A stretch of 64,000 bases of DNA, from positions 1 to 64,000 of the forward strand of contig WGLZ01000015.1 in assembly GCA_016471375.1 (NCBI GenBank). The letters are read 5' to 3'. The stretch is from Cyanobacteria bacterium RI_101 (GTDB lineage Bacteria > Cyanobacteriota > Cyanobacteriia > Cyanobacteriales > Microcystaceae). The notes beneath the pieces were generated by a model. It saw only the letters and a list, made by a program, of their open reading frames with translations. It was not told where the DNA came from and did no database searches. Shown piece by piece: positions 9,026-19,515 of this stretch (position 1 is its first letter; the number at the start of each line of letters is the position of its first letter). The translations under genes and the position numbers were made by a program.

Positions 9026-10084
9026 ATGTCCGACTCGACCCGCCGTCTCAAGTTGGGAGCGCTCTTTTTTCTCGCCACCCTGATCTTCTCGACCCTAGGC
9101 TATACCTATTTTGGCTGGACGACCCTAGAAGCCTTCTACATGGTGATTATCACCATTTTTGGGGTAGGTTACGGGGAGGTGCGGCCCCTGCAAACCCCGG
9201 AAGAGCGCCTGTTTACCATTGGGGTCATTATTTCCGGGACAACCTCGGCGGTCTATATTGTGGGGGGATTTGTGCAGATGGTGACGGAAGGGGAAATTCA
9301 TCGGGCGCTGGACACCCAGCAACGGCAGAGACAAATCGCCCAACTGAGCGACCATGTCATTGTTTGCGGCTTTGGCCGCATGGGGCAGGTTTTGGCGAAA
9401 CAGTTGGCGGAGGCGAATCTGCCCTTTGTGGTGGTGGACAATCAACCCTTTCCCATCGAGCAGGCGGAAAAATTGGGCTATTTGGGCTACTGCGGCGACG
9501 CGACTCGGGAGGAACAACTCCACGCCGTGGGCATTATGCGGGCTAGAACCCTAGCGACGGTTCTGCCGGAGGACGCGACCAATGTTTTTATCACCCTCAC
9601 CGCTCGGGAATTGAACCCGGAGTTGGTGATCCTCGCGCGGGGGGAAGTGCCGGAAACGGAGCGGAAACTGCGCTTAGCCGGCGCCAATCGGGTCATTCTC
9701 CCCCTCACCGTCGGCGGGATTCAGATGGCCAATTTAATCACCCAATCCAATCTGCGGGACGTGATTAACCGGCCCGACGAGCGGGGCTATCTCAATGATT
9801 TATTGGCCAACATTGAAGTTCAATTGGACGAATTGATGGTCTTGCCCCATTCCCCCCTGCTGGGCCGCACCATTATGGAAATCGAAGTCCGCAGTCAAGG
9901 CGCCTTTATCGTCATCGCCCTGCGCCGGGCCGACGGTCGCACCCTCCTCCACCCCCACCCCTCCCAAATTCTCAACCAACAGGACGCCTTAATCGTCATC
10001 GGGCACCGTCAAGAAATTCCCCGTTTCGCCGACCGCTACAACTGCCATCGCAAACACCTCCACGCGCCGCCCTTAGTCGGATGA
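9026..10084 (+). CDS. Two-TM potassium channel with RCK/TrkA-N and TrkA-C domains
   Basis: IFGVGYGEV selectivity-filter-like segment; HVIVCGFGRMGQVLA Rossmann motif. Confidence 0.9.
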   Translation: MSDSTRRLKLGALFFLATLIFSTLGYTYFGWTTLEAFYMVIITIFGVGYGEVRPLQTPEERLFTIGVIISGTTSAVYIVGGFVQMVTEGEIHRALDTQQRQRQIAQLSDHVIVCGFGRMGQVLAKQLAEANLPFVVVDNQPFPIEQAEKLGYLGYCGDATREEQLHAVGIMRARTLATVLPEDATNVFITLTARELNPELVILARGEVPETERKLRLAGANRVILPLTVGGIQMANLITQSNLRDVINRPDERGYLNDLLANIEVQLDELMVLPHSPLLGRTIMEIEVRSQGAFIVIALRRADGRTLLHPHPSQILNQQDALIVIGHRQEIPRFADRYNCHRKHLHAPPLVG

Positions 10085-11652
10085 TCTCCATGCTCGACAC
10101 CCTCTGGCTACTGCTCTGCTCCGGGCTGGTCTTCTTGATGCAGGCGGGGTTTATGTGCCTGGAATCGGGGATGACCCGCTCCAAAAATAGTATTAACGTT
10201 GCGATTAAAAACCTGGCGGATTTTGGCGTTTCGGCGCTCTTGTTTTGGAGCTTTGGCTTCGCCCTCATGTTCGGTTCGTCCCGTTGGGGTTTGTGGGGCC
10301 AAGGGGAACTGTTTCCGGCGCTGTCCCAGCCGACGAATCTGGCGGTCTTTTTCCTTTTCCAGGTCATGTTTTGCGGCACCGCCACCACGATTATTTCCGG
10401 CGTCGCGGCGGAGCGTCTCAAGTTCGGCGCCTATCTGCTCATCGCCAGTTTGGTGTCCGGGTTAATTTATCCGCTCTTTGGCCATTGGGTCTGGAATCAA
10501 CAGGGGGAATTCGCCGGTTTAAGCGCCGGGGGCGGGTGGTTAGAGCGCCTCGGTTTTCGAGATTTCGCCGGGGGCACCGCGGTTCACAGTTTAGGCGCCT
10601 GGGTGGGGCTAGCGGTTGTTAACTTGATCGGCGCTCGTCGGGGGCGCTTTGAGGCCGCGGATCGACTTCAGGGGTCAAATATGCCCTTTTCCGTCCTCGG
10701 CGCTTTTCTGCTCTGGTTTGGTTGGATTGGCTTTAACGGCGGTAGTTCCTTTACCCTCGACGACCAGACCCCCGGCGTTATCATCAATACCGTTATGGCT
10801 GGCGTCGGCGGCATGATCGGCGCCCTCGTTCTCGGTTGGGCCCAGGAAAAAGTGGTGCGAGTGGAAACCCTCGTTAACGGCTCCCTGGCGGGGTTGGTGG
10901 CCATTACCCCCGGCGCCAACGGGGCCACCACGCCCCTAGCGGCGATTATCGGCTTAACCGGCGCCGCCGCGGCTCTCCTTTGCGCCCAATATCTGCAATA
11001 CCGACGGATTGACGACGCGGTGGACGGGGTGGCGGTGCACGGCGCCGCCGGAGCCTGGGGAACCCTCTGCGTGGCGCTGTTTGGGGACTTAAGCGTTCTG
11101 GATACGGGGTTGCCTCGTTGGCAACAGATTTTAGTTCAACTGTTGGGAATTTTGGTCTGCGGGCTGTGGGCCTACGGCGCGACTTGGCTGGCCTTAACCC
11201 TCTTGGCGAAGGTCTATCCCCTGCGGATCTCCCCGGAGGAGGAGGAGTTGGGCTTAAATATCTCCGAGCACCAGGCGAAAACCGAAACCTACGACCTCTT
11301 CGAGGTCATGGATTATCAGGCTCGCACCCAGGATCTGAGCCTACGAGCGCCGGTGGAACCCTTTACGGAGGTGGGACACATCGCCGCCCGCTATAACCAA
11401 GTCTTGTCCGCCTTCGAGGCCCGCCACCACCAAAGCGTCGAGGATTTGGCTCAAATTTATTACGTCACCGCCGCCATTTTGGCCGCCATCGAGCACAACA
11501 ACTTTAAAGCCGACCAACTGGGGTTAGAGGAAATCGCCACCCGCCCCAACGAATTCGGCGCCCTGGCCGGGGCGATCCTGAAGATGGCCCAGATTATCCA
11601 AGAGCAGGAGCGCCGACTGGAGGATTACCAAGATTTAGCCGATAAACCTTAG
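10081..11652 (+). CDS. Ammonium transporter (Amt/Rh family) with sensor-type C-terminal extension
   Basis: MCLESGMTRSKNSINVAIKNL, GTAVHSLGA, DGVAVHGAAGAWGTL; C-terminal DLFEVMDYQARTQDLSLRAPVEPFTEVGHIAARYNQVL. ATGA overlap with the channel gene. Confidence 0.93.
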   Translation: MISMLDTLWLLLCSGLVFLMQAGFMCLESGMTRSKNSINVAIKNLADFGVSALLFWSFGFALMFGSSRWGLWGQGELFPALSQPTNLAVFFLFQVMFCGTATTIISGVAAERLKFGAYLLIASLVSGLIYPLFGHWVWNQQGEFAGLSAGGGWLERLGFRDFAGGTAVHSLGAWVGLAVVNLIGARRGRFEAADRLQGSNMPFSVLGAFLLWFGWIGFNGGSSFTLDDQTPGVIINTVMAGVGGMIGALVLGWAQEKVVRVETLVNGSLAGLVAITPGANGATTPLAAIIGLTGAAAALLCAQYLQYRRIDDAVDGVAVHGAAGAWGTLCVALFGDLSVLDTGLPRWQQILVQLLGILVCGLWAYGATWLALTLLAKVYPLRISPEEEELGLNISEHQAKTETYDLFEVMDYQARTQDLSLRAPVEPFTEVGHIAARYNQVLSAFEARHHQSVEDLAQIYYVTAAILAAIEHNNFKADQLGLEEIATRPNEFGALAGAILKMAQIIQEQERRLEDYQDLADKP

Positions 11653-13502
11653 TCCCTGACGGCGCCGGCTTCGGCTCCCTCCTGAGCGTTGAGCGGCGCT
11701 AGGGGAGAAAGGGCGCCGTCCGTCGAGGGGGGAATCCCTTTAATAGCGATCAAAGACTCCATCACCTGCTTCACCACCGGCGCCGCCACGGTGCCCCCGT
11801 AGGTGTTGCCCCCCTGGGGTTCGTCGAAGATGGCCGCCACCACATAGCGGGGTTGATCCACCGGTAAGATGGCCACGAAACTGACAATTTTGGCGTTGGG
11901 CAGATAGCCGCCCCTAGGGCCGGCTTTTTGGGCCGTCCCCGTCTTGCCGCCAACGCGATAGCCCTTAATGTGGGCCGCTTTCCCGGTGCCCCCGTCCACC
12001 ACCGTTTCCATCATTTTCGTCACCGCCTGGGCGTTGGCGGGCGAAAAGACCTTTTTAATGGGGTAATCCGGGCGCCAGTGGAGGGTCTGACGGGCGTCCG
12101 CCAGACCCCGCACCACATGGGGCGTGACCAGAAGACCGCCATTGGCTAGAGCGGCGTGGAGTTGAACTAGCTTAATGGGGGTCAGGGAAAAGCCCTGACC
12201 AAAGGAGGCGGTGGCGGGTTCGATCACCTGGGAGACAAATTCGTCTTTGTCCTTGAGATAGCTGGACACCTCGCCGGGGAGATCAATCCCCGTTTTCCGA
12301 TCCAGCCCGATGGCTTGCAGTTGACGGTAGAAAACCTCGGGTTTCATTTTCCGCACCATGGCCACCATGGCCACGTTACTGGAGGAGCGGATGGCCTCCG
12401 TGACGGAAATAATCCCCCCTCCCGTTTTACTAGCGTTGGAAATCGTCCAGGGGCCCACCCGCACGGAGCCGGGGTCCGAGAGGCGGTCGTTGGCGGAAAT
12501 CGCCTTTTGATCCAGGGCGATGGCCACGTTAATGGGTTTAAAGGTGGAGCCGGGTTCGTAGAGGTCGCTCACGGCCCAATTTTTGAAATACTCCACCTTG
12601 GCTTTGTAGTACTCGTTGGGATTAAAGCTGGGGTAGTTAGCCAGCGCCGCGATTTCCCCGGTTTGGGCCTCCATAATAATCACCGTGGCCCGCTTGGCTT
12701 TGTATTTTTGGGCTTGGGCCCGCAGGGCTTCCAGCGCCGCCCGTTGCAGGCGCATATCTAGGGTTAGTTGCAACTGCCAATCATTGGAACGGAGCAAATT
12801 CTCCGGTAAAGAAGTCGGCAAAATGGTGCCGTTGGCGCCGCGACGGATGGAAAAACTGACGGCGTCCCGTTCGAGGATTTGCTTCTGGCTCATTTCCACC
12901 CCCGCCTGCCCCTGATGCGCCCCGTCCACATAGCCGACGACGCCGGCGGCGATCTCTTCCTGGGGATAAAAGCGAGCGTATTGTTTTTCTAGATCTAAGC
13001 CCCCCATTCCCAGACTTTGGATCTTGGCCGCCTGGGATTCGCTCAAGCGGGTGGCTAGTTTAATGCCGCTCTCCTTTTCGGCAAAGCGCCGGAGAATTTC
13101 CTTTTCGCTCAGGTTCCCCAAAATCGGCGCTAGGTTGCGGGCGATGTAGGTTTTAGGGTCGGGAATTTTTTCCGTGGGGGTAAAGTACTTGGGATGGGCG
13201 AAGAGGGTGTACATCAACTGATCCGTCGCCAAAACGTTCCCTAAGCTATCAATAACAGCGCGCCGGGGAATATAGGGTTGGAGGCGAGTGGATTGCTGGG
13301 CCCGGGCCTGGCGTTGCAGGGCGGAGCCTTGGGCAATCTGGAGTTGATAGAGCCGATAACTTAACCCCAGCGCCCCCAGAGCCAAAACGCCCCAGACCAA
13401 GAGAATCCGTCCCTGGGGCAGAGCGGCGGCGAGGGGGCGGACAGGAGCCTTGAGTTGGCCAGACTGGGAACGGGCGGAAAGTTTAGCGGGGGAAGCGGCC
13501 AT
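11649..13502 (-). CDS. ftsI: Peptidoglycan transpeptidase FtsI/PBP2
   Basis: EPGSTFKP (SxxK), SSNVAM (SxN), GGKTGTAQ (KTG) motifs. Confidence 0.93.
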   Translation of the reverse strand: MAASPAKLSARSQSGQLKAPVRPLAAALPQGRILLVWGVLALGALGLSYRLYQLQIAQGSALQRQARAQQSTRLQPYIPRRAVIDSLGNVLATDQLMYTLFAHPKYFTPTEKIPDPKTYIARNLAPILGNLSEKEILRRFAEKESGIKLATRLSESQAAKIQSLGMGGLDLEKQYARFYPQEEIAAGVVGYVDGAHQGQAGVEMSQKQILERDAVSFSIRRGANGTILPTSLPENLLRSNDWQLQLTLDMRLQRAALEALRAQAQKYKAKRATVIIMEAQTGEIAALANYPSFNPNEYYKAKVEYFKNWAVSDLYEPGSTFKPINVAIALDQKAISANDRLSDPGSVRVGPWTISNASKTGGGIISVTEAIRSSSNVAMVAMVRKMKPEVFYRQLQAIGLDRKTGIDLPGEVSSYLKDKDEFVSQVIEPATASFGQGFSLTPIKLVQLHAALANGGLLVTPHVVRGLADARQTLHWRPDYPIKKVFSPANAQAVTKMMETVVDGGTGKAAHIKGYRVGGKTGTAQKAGPRGGYLPNAKIVSFVAILPVDQPRYVVAAIFDEPQGGNTYGGTVAAPVVKQVMESLIAIKGIPPSTDGALSPLAPLNAQEGAEAGAVRD

Positions 13503-13580
13503 GGCTCGGATCAGAAGAGAGTGAAGAAGAGGAAGAGCGTGAGCAAGAAGATGACAATACCTAGCTAGCCTAGCGCCGGT

Positions 13581-14045
13581 TTAGTAGGAAAGGGGTTGAC
13601 GAACCGCCGGTAGGGGAGCCTGGGGAACCTGTTTAGCGGACGGCGCCGCGGAAACGGCGGCCGCGGGCAGGAAAATATTCTGCTGGGGGGCCACTTTCAC
13701 CAAACCGGAATCCGGCCGTTCCGCCTGAAGCGCCAATTGGCTTTTGAGGGCTTGAGTATTGGCGGTTAACTGGCGCTCCGCCTGTTGCAGGCGCTCCAGC
13801 TTTTCGTATTCTTGGGTCCAGCGCTGGGGAATATAGACCGTCCAACCGTAGATCCCCAGGGTCAGGGCCACCAGTCCCAGGGCCAGCGCCGAAGTCGCCT
13901 GTTGAAAATCCTGAAGCGCCTTTAAAGAGGCGGGCAATTCCGGCCCGGGAAACTGGGTCGCGGCGGGGGGCGCCACCTGCAAATTACGGCGCCGGGCGGA
14001 TTTGCGTTCGGAGGAGCGGGTAAAGGTTTTAGGAGAAGCGGTCAT
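13581..14045 (-). CDS. FtsL-like single-TM coiled-coil protein upstream of ftsI
   Basis: One TM (ATSALALGLVALTLGIYGWTVYI) followed by a coiled coil; ftsI neighbour; start MTASPK at 14045. Confidence 0.6.
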   Translation of the reverse strand: MTASPKTFTRSSERKSARRRNLQVAPPAATQFPGPELPASLKALQDFQQATSALALGLVALTLGIYGWTVYIPQRWTQEYEKLERLQQAERQLTANTQALKSQLALQAERPDSGLVKVAPQQNIFLPAAAVSAAPSAKQVPQAPLPAVRQPLSY

Positions 14046-14372
14046 AATAGGGGCGCGCAAAAACAGGGGTAAACAGCGAGGGAAAGCGAGGGAAGAAACA
14101 GTCCCCAAGGCGGGGGGAAGTTAGGAGTCATGTCGTTCTCTCGTCAGAAATTTGTTCCCCTAAAAATGAGGGAAAGACGACGGCGCGATTTTCGGCTCCG
14201 GCCGTCCGGTTCTGTATTGTAGGCCCACCTCCGCCTCATTCAAGACGGCGCCGCGCCGCTTTTGGCAATGTCCTTACCGCTTTTCATCTAGGCAAAAAGT
14301 CGTTAAAAAAGGCAGTCTAAGCGGGGATCGCTCTTTCTGCCTAGGATTGACGTTTTCGGGGAATCGCGGGGA

Positions 14373-15302
14373 TCAGGCGTAGCCGGGAAAATGAAGTAGG
14401 GGCAGGCTATCAATTACCATGGCTAAGCTCAGCAACATGAGATAAAAGATAGAAAACTTAAACAATTCCCGAGCCGATTCCCGGTCCTGGGGCGCCTGCC
14501 GGAGACGCCAAGCTTGGTACAGGAATTTTGCTCCGAGCAACAGCGCCGCCAGACCGTAGAGGTAGCCGCAACCGCGGAGGGGATAGACCAGCAGGAGGCT
14601 GAGGGGAACCACCGCCAAGCTGTAGACCCAAATCTGTTTCGCCGTGGCCTCGTCCCCCGCCACCACCGGCAACATGGGGACGCTGACCTGAGCGTAATCG
14701 TCCTTGATCATCAGCGCCAGCGCCCAAAAATGGGGAGGCGTCCAAGCAAAGACAAGGGCGAACAAGAGCCAAGGAGTCCAACCGAGGTCGCCCGTCACCG
14801 CGGCCCAGCCCACCAAGGGGGGAATGGCGCCGGCGGCGCCGCCGATGACAATATTTTGTACCGTATGGCGCTTGAGGGCGTGGGTGTAGATCAGCAGGTA
14901 AAAGACAATGCCGCTGAGCGCCAGCAAACCGCTGAGGAGATTGACAAATAGAGCGAAGAGACCAAAGGATAAGGCGCCGAGAACTAAGCCAAAGATCAAG
15001 GCGTGGCGGGGTCGCACCCGACCGGAGGGCAAAGGGCGCTCCCGGGTTCTCAGCATTTCATAGTCGATATCCTGGTCGTAAACGCAGTTAAAGACCTGGG
15101 CGGAGGCGGCGGCCAGGGCGCCCCCCGTCAGGGTAAAAAATAAGATCTTAAGATCCGGCTGTCCCGCCGACGCCAGCCACAGGGCCGCCGCGGTGGTAAT
15201 CAAGAGCAGAGGGATAATGCGGGGTTTAGTCAGTTGATAATAGCTTTGACAAACGTCTCGCCAGGATTGATGACGACGCTCTAATTTTGTTGTGGTAACC
15301 AT
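14373..15302 (-). CDS. ctaB: Protoheme IX farnesyltransferase (heme O synthase)
   Basis: [41 protein letters not shown]. Confidence 0.96.
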   Translation of the reverse strand: MVTTTKLERRHQSWRDVCQSYYQLTKPRIIPLLLITTAAALWLASAGQPDLKILFFTLTGGALAAASAQVFNCVYDQDIDYEMLRTRERPLPSGRVRPRHALIFGLVLGALSFGLFALFVNLLSGLLALSGIVFYLLIYTHALKRHTVQNIVIGGAAGAIPPLVGWAAVTGDLGWTPWLLFALVFAWTPPHFWALALMIKDDYAQVSVPMLPVVAGDEATAKQIWVYSLAVVPLSLLLVYPLRGCGYLYGLAALLLGAKFLYQAWRLRQAPQDRESARELFKFSIFYLMLLSLAMVIDSLPLLHFPGYA

Positions 15303-15328
15303 GTAGTAACGTAAAGAAATGACTTGAT

Positions 15329-16255
15329 CTAAAGGGGATTAAATCGCAGATCCCGCCAGGAGAGAACGCTCAGGGAGACAAACACCGCCCAAAGTCCGGC
15401 GCCGACGGTGTGGTGGGCGATGGTGAGGGGTTCGATTTGCAGATGAAACTTGAGGGTGGCGACGCCCAGAAGGAGTTGCAAAGCCCAAAGCGCCGCGGCG
15501 CCGAAGGCCAGGCGCCGGAGCAGGGGATTCAGCGCCGGAGTCCGCCAAGCCAAGAGAGCCGCGGAGCCAATCCCCAAACTCACCGGCAGAACGCCCCAGA
15601 GGTGACTATGGAGAACCCCGCAGAACGGCGCCGCGCCGCCGCTTAAGCACTGGTGGGCCGCCCAACGGGAACCCACCAAACCTCCCAGTAGGCATTGGGC
15701 GTAAACCAAGAGCGCCGTCAGGGGAGCCAGGAAACGGAGGGAACCCGCGGTCCCCTGGGCTTGGTAGGGACTGAGCGCCAGACCGATGGTCAAGAGCGCC
15801 CCGAGGAAGAGTAGGGCGGTTCCGAGGTGGGCCGTGACAATATCAAAGCGCAGGAGTTGGGTCACCGTTAATCCCCCCAGCGCCCCCTGAAGGAGAATTA
15901 AGCCTAAGGCGCCGAGGGCGGCCCAGGGCAACCAACGGGGCAGAACCCCGCGCCACAGCCAACTCATCCCCGTTAATAGCAGCGTTCCCAGACCAATCAG
16001 CGCCGCGTCCAGACGGTGGAACCATTCCAGAAAAACCTGAAAATCGCCGATTTGTCGGGGGAGCCATTGTCCGTAGCAGAGGGGCCAATCCGGGCAGGCT
16101 AGGCCCGCGTTCATCACCCGGGTGGCGCTGCCCACCATCATGAGCAAGAGGGTCGCTAGGGCTAACTTCCAGACCAGCCGGCGCATCCAAACAGCGGCCC
16201 GGTCAGGGTTAAGCTCCGACCTGGGGGAAGAATAGGAAAGGGTGGAGTCGGTCAT
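15329..16255 (-). CDS. ctaA: Heme A synthase
   Basis: [41 protein letters not shown]. Confidence 0.93.
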   Translation of the reverse strand: MTDSTLSYSSPRSELNPDRAAVWMRRLVWKLALATLLLMMVGSATRVMNAGLACPDWPLCYGQWLPRQIGDFQVFLEWFHRLDAALIGLGTLLLTGMSWLWRGVLPRWLPWAALGALGLILLQGALGGLTVTQLLRFDIVTAHLGTALLFLGALLTIGLALSPYQAQGTAGSLRFLAPLTALLVYAQCLLGGLVGSRWAAHQCLSGGAAPFCGVLHSHLWGVLPVSLGIGSAALLAWRTPALNPLLRRLAFGAAALWALQLLLGVATLKFHLQIEPLTIAHHTVGAGLWAVFVSLSVLSWRDLRFNPL

Positions 16256-16515
16256 CGCGCAAAGGATTGGGGGAAAACAACAGGCGGAGGATTTACCGTG
16301 AGATTCTAACGAAGTCCTTTCCCCTCGGGACGTTCCCCCGGAACAACTTCCCCGATTCTTTAGATTTATTTTAGATTTGACTCTGAGTTCGGCCCCCGAT
16401 TGCTTTTGAAGCGGATTGTGTTACCGTTGAGGGGCGGAGGGCTGGTTTTGTTCTTGTCCCTCGCCACTGAGCCGCCTCAACTTCAGCCAATTAGTATTGC
16501 TAGACCCAGGAGCCT

Positions 16516-17415
16516 GTGCAATCTCCCCTTTATTTATGTCTATTTGTACCTGAGTCGATCGCCTTGCTGTTGGGAGCTATCCTCCACAGCGATCGCTACC
16601 GTTTGACCTATCTCCGCACCCTAGGGGATTTCGCCGCCTTTCTCGACAGTCATACCGAGCATATCGACTGCCTGATCGTTAGCGACGACACTCAACTTTT
16701 GCCCCTGTTTAACCAACTCTACGAGCAGGGGCGTCTGTTGCCGGTGGTTCTCCTGGAGCCGAACGCTCCCCCCGGCGCCGACGCCGACTCCCTGACGGTG
16801 GTCTATCACAACGCCGAAATTCACCTGCGACAATCCGACTGGGAAACCCTGCCCGCGGTCATCGACAAGGCCATCGCCCACTACCTGCATTTGGGGCCCG
16901 CCTGTCCCTTGCCCTCGACCCAGGGCGACTCGGTCTCCGGCAAATCGGCGCCGCCGGAATCCCCGCAAAGCTTTCTCCTCCTCCAACAGCGCCGTCTGGC
17001 GGATAAACTCAAAGAACGGTTGGGGTATTTAGGCGTGTATTACAAAAGAAACCCCAGTTATTTTTACCGCAATCTCAGCCCCGACGATAAGCAAGAGTTT
17101 TTAGACGCGATCAACGCTGAGTATAGAGAGATTGTTTTAAATTATTTTGCCAAGGACGGGGATATTAACAATCTCATCGACCAATTTGTCAATCACGCCT
17201 TTTTCGCCGATATCTCCGTCTCCCAAATTTTAGAAGTTCACATGGAACTGATGGACGAGTTCGCCCAACAACTGAAACTGGAGGGGCGCAACGAAGAGAT
17301 TTTGCTGGACTATCGGTTAGCCTTAATCGATATCCTCGCCCACCTGGGGGAAATGTATCGACGCTCTATTCCCAGGGAGGACATCCCTTTGGATATATAT
17401 TATCAAACGGATTAA
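16516..17415 (+). CDS. kaiA: Circadian clock protein KaiA
   Basis: Full-length KaiA; YYKRNPSYFYRNLSPDDKQEFLDAINAEYREIVLNYF; kaiBC downstream. Confidence 0.97.
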   Translation: MQSPLYLCLFVPESIALLLGAILHSDRYRLTYLRTLGDFAAFLDSHTEHIDCLIVSDDTQLLPLFNQLYEQGRLLPVVLLEPNAPPGADADSLTVVYHNAEIHLRQSDWETLPAVIDKAIAHYLHLGPACPLPSTQGDSVSGKSAPPESPQSFLLLQQRRLADKLKERLGYLGVYYKRNPSYFYRNLSPDDKQEFLDAINAEYREIVLNYFAKDGDINNLIDQFVNHAFFADISVSQILEVHMELMDEFAQQLKLEGRNEEILLDYRLALIDILAHLGEMYRRSIPREDIPLDIYYQTD

Positions 17416-17485
17416 ACTAACAGGGCTACGTCAGCCTGGAATCGCCTTCCTCTCTCTTTACCCGTCTCCCTTTTAGGATTACCCC

Positions 17486-17800
17486 ATGAGCGCTCTGAAA
17501 AAAACTTACGTCCTTAAGCTCTACGTCGCAGGCAATACCCCCAATTCGGTGCGGGCGCTGAAAATGCTCAAAAACATCCTCGAAGAGGAGTTCAAGGGCG
17601 TCTACGCCCTCAAGGTTATCGATGTTCTCAAAAATCCGCAACTGGCTGAAGAGGACAAAATTCTGGCGACGCCGACCCTCGCTAAAATTCTGCCGCCGCC
17701 GGTGCGGAAAATTATCGGCGATCTCTCGGACCGGGAGAGAGTTCTGATTGGGCTAGACCTCCTCTACGACGAAATTCGAGAGCGAGAAGCGGAGGGTTAG
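17486..17800 (+). CDS. kaiB: Circadian clock protein KaiB
   Basis: [29 protein letters not shown]...[24 protein letters not shown]. Confidence 0.98.
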   Translation: MSALKKTYVLKLYVAGNTPNSVRALKMLKNILEEEFKGVYALKVIDVLKNPQLAEEDKILATPTLAKILPPPVRKIIGDLSDRERVLIGLDLLYDEIREREAEG

Positions 17801-17941
17801 GAATACGTCAAGACAAGCCAGAGGGGGTTTTCGTCTCTAGGAGGGGACTTTTAGTCTTTTAGCTCCAGTTAACGTTGAAATGTTTGCTTCCCGTTCGATT
17901 TCTATTTTTAAAACCCTATAAAACTTTCCTAAAGCGTCAAT

Positions 17942-19504
17942 ATGAATCAGCCCATTGTCAACGAGCAAAATCGTCCCGATACGCCCCGGAAAGGCGTCCA
18001 AAAGATTCGCACCATTATTGAGGGCTTCGACGAGATTACCCACGGCGGTTTGCCCATCGGGCGCACCACCCTGGTGAGCGGCACCTCCGGCACGGGCAAA
18101 ACGCTCCTAGCGGTGCAGTTTCTTTACCACGGCATTCTCCATTTCGACTATCCGGGCCTGTTTATCACCTTTGAAGAATCCCCCACGGATATTATCCAAA
18201 ACGCCTATAGTTTCGGTTGGGATTTGCAACACCTGATCGACGACGGCAAACTCTTTATCCTCGACGCCTCCCCGGATCCCGAAGGGCAGGAAGTGGTGGG
18301 GGGCTTCGATCTTTCGGCGCTGATTGAGCGGATTCAATACGCGGTGCGTAAGTATAAAGCCAAATTAGTTTCCATCGACTCCGTGACCGCCGTTTTTCAA
18401 CAGTACGACGCCGCCTCGGTGGTGCGGAGAGAGATTTTTCGCCTAGTGGCTCGGCTTAAACAACTACAAGTCACCTCCATTATGACCACGGAGCGGGTGG
18501 AAGAGTACGGGCAAATCGCCCGCTTTGGGGTGGAGGAGTTTGTTTCCGATAACGTGGTGATTTTAAGAAACGTCCTCGAAGGGGAACGGCGCCGCAGGAC
18601 GGTGGAGATCCTCAAATTGCGGGGCACCACCCACATGAAGGGCGAGTATCCATTTACTATTACCCATGACGGCATTAATATTTTCCCCCTCGGCGCTATG
18701 CGATTAACCCAACGCTCCTCCAACGCCCGCATTTCCTCGGGGGTGAAAACCCTGGACGAAATGTGCGGCGGCGGTTTCTTCAAGGATTCCATTATTCTGG
18801 CCACCGGCGCCACGGGGACGGGGAAAACTCTGCTGGTCAGTAAATTCCTCCAGGAAGGTTGCCGTCAGGGAGAGCGAGCCATTTTATTCGCCTACGAAGA
18901 ATCCCGGGCCCAACTTTCCCGCAACGCTTTTTCCTGGGGGATCGATTTTGAGGAGATGGAGCAGAAGGGCTTATTAAAACTGCTCTGCACCTATCCCGAA
19001 TCCGCGGGCTTAGAAGACCATTTACAAATGATCAAATCGGAAATCTCCGAGTTTAAACCCTCCCGCATCGCCATCGACTCCCTCTCGGCGCTGGCCAGGG
19101 GCGTCACCAACAACGCCTTCCGGCAGTTTGTCATCGGGGTGACGGGCTACGCCAAACAGGAAGAAATCACCGGCTTTTTCACCAACACCACCGACCAGTT
19201 TATGGGCGCCCACTCCATCACCGAGTCCCATATTTCCACCATCACCGACACCATTATCATGTTGCAGTACGTGGAGATTCGCGGAGAAATGTCCAGGGCG
19301 CTGAACGTCTTTAAAATGCGCGGCTCCTGGCACGACAAAGGTATCCGGGAGTACAGCATCAGCCACGAGGGCGCCGATATTAAGGACTCCTTCCGCAACT
19401 ACGAGCGGATTATTAGCGGCTCCCCCACCCGGGTCAGCGTCGATGAAAAATCGGAACTGTCCCGCATTGTCCGGGGGGTGCGGGACAAAGCGCCGGAGGA
19501 GTAG
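17942..19504 (+). CDS. kaiC: Circadian clock ATPase/kinase KaiC
   Basis: Two Walker A motifs (GTSGTGKT, GATGTGKT), TFEESPTDI, HISTITDTI phosphosite region, conserved C-terminal tail. Confidence 0.99.
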   Translation: MNQPIVNEQNRPDTPRKGVQKIRTIIEGFDEITHGGLPIGRTTLVSGTSGTGKTLLAVQFLYHGILHFDYPGLFITFEESPTDIIQNAYSFGWDLQHLIDDGKLFILDASPDPEGQEVVGGFDLSALIERIQYAVRKYKAKLVSIDSVTAVFQQYDAASVVRREIFRLVARLKQLQVTSIMTTERVEEYGQIARFGVEEFVSDNVVILRNVLEGERRRRTVEILKLRGTTHMKGEYPFTITHDGINIFPLGAMRLTQRSSNARISSGVKTLDEMCGGGFFKDSIILATGATGTGKTLLVSKFLQEGCRQGERAILFAYEESRAQLSRNAFSWGIDFEEMEQKGLLKLLCTYPESAGLEDHLQMIKSEISEFKPSRIAIDSLSALARGVTNNAFRQFVIGVTGYAKQEEITGFFTNTTDQFMGAHSITESHISTITDTIIMLQYVEIRGEMSRALNVFKMRGSWHDKGIREYSISHEGADIKDSFRNYERIISGSPTRVSVDEKSELSRIVRGVRDKAPEE

Positions 19505-19515
19505 AGGTTAACCCG

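Noticed and set aside
16400-16606. 68-aa ORF before kaiA
   Set aside because: Overlaps the kaiA start and intergenic region; no recognisable features
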